From NCBI GenBank assembly GCA_011041895.1, contig DRAE01000058.1, forward strand, positions 1-5,618: a DNA stretch of 5,618 nt, given 5' to 3'. This stretch comes from Candidatus Bathyarchaeota archaeon. Lineage in GTDB: Archaea > Thermoproteota > DRAE01. A model generated the notes under the pieces. It made no database searches. It was not told where the DNA came from and saw only the letters and a list, made by a program, of their open reading frames with translations. Both the position numbers and the translations under genes were made by a program. Shown one piece after another: positions 1-4,721 of this stretch. The stretch's first letter is position 1, and each line of letters starts with the position of its first letter.

Positions 1-3
1 CAA

Positions 4-327
4 TTGGAGAAGCTTAAAGCATACAGAAAATATTACGAAGATCCTTGGAGATATTTGAGGGCTATTAAGGAGATAGTGCGTAGATTTGATGAGAATGCTA
101 GGGTTATTGTTTTTGGAAGCTTTGTTAGAGGGGATATGAAAGTTGATAGTGATATTGATGTTTTAGTGATAACTGAGCTGGCGAGGGATGCTTGGAAGAT
201 TGCACGTTTGAGAGTTGAGATAAAAAGGGGAATCGGTGAAATTAGTCCGTTTGAAGTTCACATTGCTACCCCTAATGAGTTTGAGAGTTGGTATAGGAGG
301 TTTATTGATAAGTTTGTTGAGGTTTAA
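4..327 (+). CDS. Minimal (MNT-type) nucleotidyltransferase domain protein
   Basis: This is a 107-residue protein of the minimal nucleotidyltransferase (Pol beta-like, MNT) family. An amphipathic N-terminal helix (about 14-30) leads into a strand and the signature GSFVRG (38-43), followed by the metal-binding pair D50 and D52 in SDIDVLVI. A candidate third carboxylate is E84 in the strand FEVHIA. The family transfers nucleotides, often AMP, to proteins or small molecules, and many archaeal members pair with a HEPN-domain gene as a toxin-antitoxin module. No HEPN gene lies downstream here; one could lie upstream, outside the window. The TTG at position 4 is the first start in frame, but the preceding codon CAA is open, so the true start may be to the left. 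The substrate cannot be inferred. The family call is firm because all active-site motifs are present; the start is uncertain. Confidence 0.88.
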   Translation: MEKLKAYRKYYEDPWRYLRAIKEIVRRFDENARVIVFGSFVRGDMKVDSDIDVLVITELARDAWKIARLRVEIKRGIGEISPFEVHIATPNEFESWYRRFIDKFVEV

Positions 328-329
328 GG

Positions 330-339
330 ATTTATTTTA
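330..339 (+). promoter_or_regulatory. Possible TATA box for the small membrane protein gene
   Basis: The bases ATTTATTTTA are centred about 33 nt upstream of the ATG at 368. With a TATA-to-start distance near 26 nt, transcription would begin around 361, giving a leader of only a few bases. This fits the lack of a clear Shine-Dalgarno site before that gene. Confidence 0.4.
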
Positions 340-345
340 ATTTTT
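331..345 (+). terminator. T-rich stretch after the nucleotidyltransferase gene
   Basis: Four bases after the TAA stop there are 12 T in 15 bases on the coding strand, without a hairpin. Archaeal RNA polymerase commonly terminates at such T-rich tracts. The same bases overlap the presumed TATA box of the next gene, so the assignment is tentative. Confidence 0.35.
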
Positions 346-367
346 CATAGATGTCTATTGATGTGAG

Positions 368-769
368 ATGTATCTTCGTGGATATATTGGAGTTTCATTG
401 GCAACTTGTATAACTGCGTATCTTATAGCTTTGAGGTTTCTAGGGTATGAGGTTGTGGATGTGGCCCTTGTATGGATTTTCACTGTGGCTTCGATGATTG
501 TTTTAGGTTATGCTAGGCTACTGGCATCTACTGGTAGGAGAACTGGGTCAATGATTGCATCTGCTATAGCCGGGGTTATGAGCGGCTTTGTTGGATTGAT
601 TTTCCTACTGTATCTTCCATTGCAGAAGTTGGGTCTTCCATGCTTGGCTGGTAGCCCTGAGGAGGCTGTTGGGAAACTGATTGTACTGGTTATTGCATGG
701 GTTGTCGGGTTGATTGTTGGGTGGATTATAGTGACTTATGTGTATCCGAAGGGTGTGGTGGCTAGGTAA
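368..769 (+). CDS. Small four-helix integral membrane protein, function unknown
   Basis: This 133-residue protein is not recognised. Four hydrophobic segments are visible at about 6-25, 30-50, 61-83 and 102-125, rich in Gly, Val and Ile. A basic loop (RLLASTGRRTG, 50-60) follows helix 2, and a loop of about 18 residues with one Cys (LPCLAG, 90-95) joins helices 3 and 4. The basic 50-60 loop suggests cytoplasmic exposure, so both ends would be on the outer side or the protein is weakly oriented; this is inference. The start is well bounded: an in-frame TGA ends at 361 and ATG 368 is the first start after it. There is no strong SD, but a TATA-like element sits about 33 nt upstream. It converges on the DJ-1/PfpI gene with a 15-bp gap. 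No catalytic motif is seen. Confidence 0.72.
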   Translation: MYLRGYIGVSLATCITAYLIALRFLGYEVVDVALVWIFTVASMIVLGYARLLASTGRRTGSMIASAIAGVMSGFVGLIFLLYLPLQKLGLPCLAGSPEEAVGKLIVLVIAWVVGLIVGWIIVTYVYPKGVVAR

Positions 770-773
770 AAAA
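768..773 (-). terminator. T6 run downstream of the DJ-1/PfpI gene
   Basis: The minus strand reads TTTTTT beginning 11 nt after the TAG stop of the PfpI gene. An oligo-T terminator of this kind is typical of archaea. It overlaps the TAA stop codon of the convergent membrane protein gene. Confidence 0.45.
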
Positions 774-784
774 GATGAGGGAGG

Positions 785-1339
785 CTATTTCTTTAACAGT
801 TTTAGGAATTCTCTCATGAATGCTGGTAGATCTGGCCATGCCCTGCTTGTTACAAGGTTTCCGTCTACAACTACTTCCTTGTCAACGTATTTTCCACCGG
901 CCTGCTCTATATCTGGTTTTAGAACCATGTATGCTGTAAGCGTTCTTCCCTTTACTAGGCCGTATGCGAGTAATACTAGTGGGCCATGGCATATTGCGGC
1001 AACTGGCTTACCTGTTTCAAAGAAGTGTTTAACTATATTCTCAAGCTCTGGATACGTCCTAATATACTCAGGAGCTCTTCCACCTGGAATTATTAGGCCA
1101 TTGTACTCCATTGGATTTACTTCCTTGAATGATTTCATGTCCCAGTCTTCTATGAACCTGTACCCGGGTTTCTCTGTATAAGTTTCTATTCCTGGCTCAA
1201 AGTCGTGTACAACAGTGTGGATGACTTTTTTATTTGGCACAGCTACATGTACTTCAATGCCCTCCTCCTTTAGCCTCCAGTATGGGTAGAATAGCTCCTG
1301 TGCCTCTACAGCGTCTCCAGCTATAATTAGCACCTTCAT
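785..1339 (-). CDS. DJ-1/PfpI family protein (PH1704-like glyoxalase/deglycase or peptidase)
   Basis: This 184-residue cytoplasmic protein has the Rossmann-like fold of the DJ-1/PfpI/ThiJ superfamily. Visible landmarks are the N-terminal strand MKVLIIAG, E12 in VEAQEL, the IPGGRAPE segment with E91, and the nucleophile elbow AICHGP with C117 and H118. The C-terminal block runs from TAYMVLKPDI to SRAWPDLPAFMREF. In PH1704 the Cys-His pair works with a Glu from the neighbouring subunit, which corresponds to E91 here. Members were first described as intracellular peptidases; later work on several reports glyoxalase III or deglycase activity, so the substrate is left open. The protein is about 17 residues longer than PH1704, with the extra sequence in roughly residues 40-68. 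The ATG at 1339 follows a good TATA box at a distance giving a very short leader. Stop codon TAG at 785-787. Confidence 0.93.
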   Translation of the reverse strand: MKVLIIAGDAVEAQELFYPYWRLKEEGIEVHVAVPNKKVIHTVVHDFEPGIETYTEKPGYRFIEDWDMKSFKEVNPMEYNGLIIPGGRAPEYIRTYPELENIVKHFFETGKPVAAICHGPLVLLAYGLVKGRTLTAYMVLKPDIEQAGGKYVDKEVVVDGNLVTSRAWPDLPAFMREFLKLLKK

Positions 1340-1370
1340 TTTCGCTCGAATAACAATTTGGGTTTCACAA

Positions 1371-1380
1371 GATTTATAGA
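1371..1380 (-). promoter_or_regulatory. TATA box of the DJ-1/PfpI gene
   Basis: The minus strand reads TCTATAAATC, centred about 36 nt before the ATG at 1339. Transcription starting near 1349 would leave a leader of about 10 nt. It lies on the possible ATG at 1380 of the divergent plus-strand gene. Confidence 0.55.
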
Positions 1381-1415
1381 TGAAAACTGGTTACTTTGTT
1401 CAGAATGAGCTGTCA

Positions 1416-1423
1416 TTTAATAT
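1416..1423 (+). promoter_or_regulatory. Possible TATA box of the cysteine-rich unknown gene
   Basis: TTTAATAT is centred about 30 nt before the ATG at 1449. A start site some 26 nt downstream would fall within a few bases of that ATG, giving a leaderless mRNA. This is the main reason for preferring 1449 over the upstream in-frame ATG at 1380. Confidence 0.45.
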
Positions 1424-1448
1424 TCCTTTGATTCCTTTAGTTATTTTG

Positions 1449-2474
1449 ATGAGCGCAGCTGAAAATATGATACATGAGATCACGTGTTTTGTAGACTGTA
1501 TTGGATGGCTTGGAAGATGGATTAGATATTTTCTTAGGGATGATGGGCTCTTAGTGGTTTCGTGTAGGGGTGGGTTTCCCGTAGTTGCATTGGCTCTTGA
1601 AATTATTAGACGTGTGAAACCAGAGTATTTTTCGTCTCTGGTTAATCCTTTTAGGGATCTTTCGAAGCTGACTCCTTTCAAGTATATGCGTAGAAGGGGA
1701 TATGGTATACATGTCGTGCCAGTGGCTTCAACTGCTCATTTTTCAAAGAGGCTTCTGGGAAATAAGTTAAATGAGATTTCACCGCATGAAGTGAAAAGGT
1801 TTTCGGCTCAGGTGATAGCTTACATTTCTGGAGTCGAGAAATTTGAAGAGGTTTTTGAAAGTTATGCCAGATGTTTTTCAGCGTTTGAAGGAAGGGGACA
1901 TGTGATAAGAGAGTATATGGGGCTTCCCTTATTTGATAAGATTCTCTTCATTGAAACGGACGTTGATGGAAAATGTGCAGAGTGTTTCCTTTCAGAGTTT
2001 AAGCGTTTAAACTTGAAGATTCCATCTGTCATTTTACTGGATAGCTTCGGCTGTTATAGTTGCAGAGAAAGTTTGAAGTTTATGAGGGATTACTTTAAAA
2101 GAGTTGGTGGAACGATAATAGATGTTTCAAAGCTTTTGATGGAGGACTCTCTTCCACATGTAAGCGGTGTAATGAGTATAGTCTATGTTAACAAGCTTTT
2201 AATGAAGGATTATGGTTGTGGCACATGGTTTGTTCCACATCATAGAGACATTATTGAAAACTTTAATCGGCTAATAGGCTATCTAGCTGAAATGTATGAG
2301 AAATTTGTTGAATGTAGGGATCATGAGTTGGCAGCATGGATTGAGAATGTATCTGAAATTTTAGCATTTAAGGGATATAGGCTTTTAGAAATTCTACCTA
2401 GGAAAGTTCTCTCAGGATACGAGGATGTTGACGAGGTTTCAGGGTATGTGATGAATGTGTTGATGGAAGGCTAA
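1449..2474 (+). CDS. Uncharacterised cysteine-rich protein with paired CxxC motifs
   Basis: This 341-residue protein (364 if translated from the in-frame ATG at 1380) is not recognised. It is soluble, with no signal peptide or membrane segment. Numbered from 1449, it has ten cysteines, including CAEC (176-179) and CYSC (202-205), 22 residues apart. That spacing could bind a zinc ion or a redox pair. C13 and C17 form a CxxxC near the N-terminus, and a VPHHRD segment (HH at 264-265) follows C257. The segment LLVVSCRGGFPVVALAL (35-51) and the later strand KILFIETDVDG (164-174) vaguely recall the two conserved regions of type I phosphoribosyltransferases. The expected paired acids and Thr-Gly of a PRPP loop are missing, so no such call is made. 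Neither start has an SD; 1449 is favoured by the TATA spacing, and the extra 23 residues look non-conserved in character. Its TAA overlaps the stop of the convergent LEA14-like gene. Confidence 0.75.
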   Translation: MSAAENMIHEITCFVDCIGWLGRWIRYFLRDDGLLVVSCRGGFPVVALALEIIRRVKPEYFSSLVNPFRDLSKLTPFKYMRRRGYGIHVVPVASTAHFSKRLLGNKLNEISPHEVKRFSAQVIAYISGVEKFEEVFESYARCFSAFEGRGHVIREYMGLPLFDKILFIETDVDGKCAECFLSEFKRLNLKIPSVILLDSFGCYSCRESLKFMRDYFKRVGGTIIDVSKLLMEDSLPHVSGVMSIVYVNKLLMKDYGCGTWFVPHHRDIIENFNRLIGYLAEMYEKFVECRDHELAAWIENVSEILAFKGYRLLEILPRKVLSGYEDVDEVSGYVMNVLMEG

Positions 2475-2962
2475 GAGCGTTCAACTATTTCTGTATAAGT
2501 GTATGGGAGAGAAACTGTTGAAATAGTAAGTGTTCTGAGAAGTTTAACTGGAACCTCTATTGTTCCCTTCACCATAACTTCAATGTGATCGCTTGAGAGT
2601 ATGATGATGGCTGCTTCTCCAATATCTCGGACATCAAATTGGAATGTAAGTGTTTGATCGCTTCTAGATTTCGCTGGAATTATAATGTATTTTTTGAAGT
2701 CCTCGCCAATGTATGTTCCGTTTATATACACCTTGTATGTTATTTTCTTCACTTCAAAAATGTAATCAGATGGGTTTTCAATGTATACGAGGAATGTGAT
2801 TTTCCATTCATACGGTAACTTTACTGGCGTTATTCCGAGCACCTCAACTTTATCTGCCTTGAGTTTTTGAGCTGCTTGATACATTAGAAAATAGTCTATT
2901 GCCGTAAATGCTATGATCAATAGGATAATTGTAGTGGCGAATACTTTGAGTTTACTTGGCAT
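2471..2962 (-). CDS. Membrane-anchored LEA14-like (WHy/LEA_2 domain) protein
   Basis: This 163-residue protein has a short basic N-terminus, one hydrophobic helix (about 7-28) acting as signal anchor, and then a beta-rich domain (about 38-150) of the LEA14/WHy type. Typical features are VLGITPVKLP, a core strand followed by the conserved asparagine motif VYIENPSDYIFEV (N63-P64), VYINGTYIG, the strand IIIPAKSRS, and a later strand where hydrophobic residues alternate (EVMVKGTIEVPV). The domain is an immunoglobulin-like beta sandwich found in plants, bacteria and archaea, linked to desiccation stress in plants; its archaeal role is not established. The topology suggests display outside the membrane. 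ATG 2962 is the only good start and has no spaced SD (AAGG abuts it). Two C/D sRNAs lie directly upstream on the same strand, the nearer ending 9 nt before the ATG, so the mRNA may share their transcript. Confidence 0.82.
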   Translation of the reverse strand: MPSKLKVFATTIILLIIAFTAIDYFLMYQAAQKLKADKVEVLGITPVKLPYEWKITFLVYIENPSDYIFEVKKITYKVYINGTYIGEDFKKYIIIPAKSRSDQTLTFQFDVRDIGEAAIIILSSDHIEVMVKGTIEVPVKLLRTLTISTVSLPYTYTEIVERS

Positions 2963-2971
2963 CCTTGGGCC

Positions 2972-3019
2972 TCAGCGGCGGCTTTTTCATCACGCCTCAG
3001 ATCCTGGGTTCTACATCAT
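2972..3019 (-). ncRNA. C/D box guide sRNA, second of a tandem pair
   Basis: Read on the minus strand, the order is: C box ATGATGT (3013-3019), 12-nt guide (3001-3012), D' box CTGA (2997-3000), 3-nt spacer GGC, C' box GTGATGA (2987-2993), 11-nt guide (2976-2986), D box CTGA (2972-2975). The 48-nt core and these spacings are those of archaeal C/D box sRNAs, which bind L7Ae, Nop5 and fibrillarin and direct 2'-O-methylation of the base paired to the fifth nucleotide before D or D'. The C box differs from RUGAUGA only in its last base, a position outside the two central sheared G-A pairs. The flanks show no clear terminal stem. Predicted target sequences are AUCCUGGGUUCU (D' guide) and CGGCGGCUUUU (D guide). 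The core is about 52% GC in an AT-richer setting. Confidence 0.82.
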
Positions 3020-3032
3020 CGAGCGTGATGTG

Positions 3033-3081
3033 TCAGCCGATGCAGACGTCATCACTGCTCAGAGCTGATGCCATTCATCAT
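3033..3081 (-). ncRNA. C/D box guide sRNA, first of a tandem pair
   Basis: Read on the minus strand, the order is: C box ATGATGA (3075-3081), 12-nt guide (3063-3074), D' box CTGA (3059-3062), 3-nt spacer GCA, C' box GTGATGA (3049-3055), 12-nt guide (3037-3048), D box CTGA (3033-3036). All four boxes match consensus and both guides have the favoured 12-nt length, which makes this a textbook archaeal C/D sRNA. GTGA just before the C box can pair with TCAC at 3025-3028, or GTG with CAC right after the D box, as a short terminal stem. Predicted target sequences are AGCUGAUGCCAU (D' guide, methylated G) and CCGAUGCAGACG (D guide, methylated U). It lies 45 nt after the pstB stop and 13 nt before the second sRNA. 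Confidence 0.9.
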
Positions 3082-3105
3082 TCACTAAAATGTAATTTCA
3101 TGGTT

Positions 3106-3117
3106 CTAAATTTTATT
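3106..3117 (-). promoter_or_regulatory. Possible promoter of the tandem C/D sRNAs
   Basis: The minus strand reads AATAAAATTTAG between pstB and the first C box. The AATTTAGA part is centred about 26 nt before position 3083, where an sRNA transcript would be expected to start. The match to an archaeal TATA box is imperfect, so read-through from the pst operon remains possible. Confidence 0.35.
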
Positions 3118-3126
3118 TTGAAGTTG

Positions 3127-3894
3127 CTATCCGAATTTTCCTTTGATATAGTCTCTGGTAAGCTTTTCCTTCGGGTTTAGGAAAATGTCCTCTGTTGGCC
3201 CAAATTCAACTATTTTTCCATAGTAGATGAACGCTGTGTAATCTGATATTCTCTGAGCTTGCTGCATGTTATGTGTAACTATTACAATTGTGTACGTGCC
3301 TCTTAGCTTTTCTATTAGTTCCTCGACCTTCATTGTCGAACGTGGGTCTAGGGCTGAGCATGGCTCATCCATTAAAAGTACCTCTGGATTCACTGCAAGG
3401 GTTCTTGCAATGCACAGTCTCTGTTGCTGACCTATTGAGAGGTTAAATGCACTGTCATTTAGCCTGTCCTTGACTTCATCCCAGAGTCCTGCCTCCTTAA
3501 GGCATTTCTCAACTATCTTGTCAAGCTCTTTTTTATCGTTTATTCCATGTATTCTCGGTCCGTAGGCTATGTTTTCATAGATTGATTTGGGAAGTGGATT
3601 TGGTTTTTGAAATACCATTCCAACTCTCTTTCTCAGCTCCGTTAAATCTATTGAGTCATCGTATATGTTTACGCCATCTAATAGAACCTGACCCTTAACC
3701 TTTGAATCCTCTACAAGTTCGACCATTCTGTTAAGTGACTTGAGAAGAGTTGTTTTACCGCATCCACTTGGCCCGATAATGGCTGTAACCCTTTTCTCGG
3801 GTATCTGCATGTTCACACCCTTTAAGACGTGGAGGTCTCTATACCATACATGTAGGTCAATTGTCTCAATCTTTATTTTCTCGCTTCTCACCAT
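3127..3894 (-). CDS. pstB: Phosphate ABC transporter ATP-binding protein PstB
   Basis: PstB is the cytoplasmic ATPase that powers phosphate uptake through PstC and PstA. The 255 residues match the usual length. In order: Walker A GPSGCGKTT (41-49), Q-loop Q96 in VFQKPNPLPKSIYEN, which is typical of PstB, ABC signature LSIGQQQR (152-159) followed by LCIARTLA, Walker B VLLMDEP with E177, D-loop SALD (180-183), and switch histidine H208 in VTHNMQQA. The third signature residue is Ile instead of the usual Gly (LSIGQ for LSGGQ). The ATG at 3894 is preferred because AGGAGG lies 8 nt before it; an ATG at 3900 lies only 2 nt after that SD. The gene overlaps the end of pstA by a few bases, so translation is probably coupled. 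No phoU follows; the next downstream elements are the C/D sRNAs. Confidence 0.96.
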   Translation of the reverse strand: MVRSEKIKIETIDLHVWYRDLHVLKGVNMQIPEKRVTAIIGPSGCGKTTLLKSLNRMVELVEDSKVKGQVLLDGVNIYDDSIDLTELRKRVGMVFQKPNPLPKSIYENIAYGPRIHGINDKKELDKIVEKCLKEAGLWDEVKDRLNDSAFNLSIGQQQRLCIARTLAVNPEVLLMDEPCSALDPRSTMKVEELIEKLRGTYTIVIVTHNMQQAQRISDYTAFIYYGKIVEFGPTEDIFLNPKEKLTRDYIKGKFG

Positions 3895-4721
3895 TTCCAT
3901 ATCCTCCTATAATAGGTTCTAATAGCTGTTGCAACCACAACTAGGAAGATAACTACTAGGAGGAGAACTGTTGCTGTGGCGAATGCTTTTGAAATCGAGA
4001 ACTTAGGAGATGTCACAAGCATTACGAAGAGATAGTAGGATAGGGTCATAACTGGCTCAAGTATGGAATCTGGCAGGCCTCTCATTGTTAAAACGCATGC
4101 GGTGAACAAGATTGCCGCAACTTCGCCAGCTATTCTTGCAACTGCTAGAATTATGCTTGTAGCTATTCCGGGAGCTGCAACTGGAAGCACATTGTCTCTG
4201 ACAGCCTCCCATTTTGTGGCTCCGAGTCCGATAGCTGCCTCCCTAAACGAGTATGGGATCATTCTAAGAGCTTCCTCTGATCCTCTGATTATTATTGGCA
4301 GCGTCATTAGTGACAGTGTAAGCCATCCTGAGAGAAGGGATATCCCGAGCTTGAGATGATAGCTGAAAAATGTGTATCCGAATAAGCCTATAACTATTGA
4401 TGGAACACCTGCAAGGTTGTTTATTGACTGGTCAACTACCCTAACGATTTTACTGCTTCTGGGAGCATACTCTACAAGGTATATTGCAGCTAAAACACCT
4501 ATTGGACCCGAGATAGCTATCGTGCCTAAGAGCATCCAAATGGTGCCCATTATGCATTCAAAAAGGCCTCCCTCAAATACCGATGATGTGAAAAGTTTAA
4601 GTGATAGACTTGGTGAACCGATCCAGAATATCATAGCTGGTAAAAGAACTGCTACTGAAATTACAAGAAGCCCTTGCACAGATACTAATGTGATCATCAG
4701 ATATTCTTTAAGCTTTCTCAT
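3888..4721 (-). CDS. pstA: Phosphate ABC transporter permease PstA
   Basis: PstA is one of the two membrane subunits of the phosphate importer and pairs with PstC. The 277 residues show hydrophobic segments at about 11-34, 59-84, 104-121, 126-145, 186-211 and 248-267. The permease EAA loop, which docks on PstB, begins EAAIGLGATKWEAVR (161-175) and ends in NVLP (177-180). The charged residue in ARIAGEVAAIL (195-205, E200) is characteristic of Pst permeases. The EYAPRSS segment after helix 2 and NNLAGVPSIVIGLFG (101-115) are also typical of PstA. The start ATG at 4721 overlaps the pstC stop as ATGA, and AGGAGG lies 8 nt upstream. It overlaps the start of pstB at its own end. The order pstC-pstA-pstB is the standard one. 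Confidence 0.95.
   Translation of the reverse strand: MRKLKEYLMITLVSVQGLLVISVAVLLPAMIFWIGSPSLSLKLFTSSVFEGGLFECIMGTIWMLLGTIAISGPIGVLAAIYLVEYAPRSSKIVRVVDQSINNLAGVPSIVIGLFGYTFFSYHLKLGISLLSGWLTLSLMTLPIIIRGSEEALRMIPYSFREAAIGLGATKWEAVRDNVLPVAAPGIATSIILAVARIAGEVAAILFTACVLTMRGLPDSILEPVMTLSYYLFVMLVTSPKFSISKAFATATVLLLVVIFLVVVATAIRTYYRRIWKW
3903..3908 (-). promoter_or_regulatory. Shine-Dalgarno site of pstB
   Basis: AGGAGG on the minus strand, inside the last codons of pstA. It leaves 8 nt to the ATG at 3894 and 2 nt to the ATG at 3900, so it supports the downstream start. Confidence 0.75.

Noticed and set aside
738..1181. Plus-strand open frame of 147 codons opposite the DJ-1/PfpI gene
   Set aside because: It is the mirror of a strongly supported coding gene on the minus strand and overlaps the end of the membrane protein gene.
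1554..2030. Phosphoribosyltransferase call for the cysteine-rich unknown protein
   Set aside because: A Gly-rich RGG segment and a strand ending in ETDVDG resemble parts of the fold, but the PRPP-binding loop with adjacent acidic residues and Thr/Ser-Gly is not present.
2997..3055. Alternative parsing of the sRNA region as one C/D sRNA with C at 3049-3055, D' at 3033-3036, C' at 3013-3019 and D at 2997-3000
   Set aside because: It needs a 13-nt D'-C' spacer and leaves half-units at both ends, whereas the two-sRNA reading uses all eight boxes with 3-nt spacers.
2956..3180. Plus-strand open frame of 74 codons across the sRNA region
   Set aside because: It has low-complexity, non-protein-like content, runs antisense to the sRNAs, the LEA14 start and the end of pstB, and has no promoter or SD.
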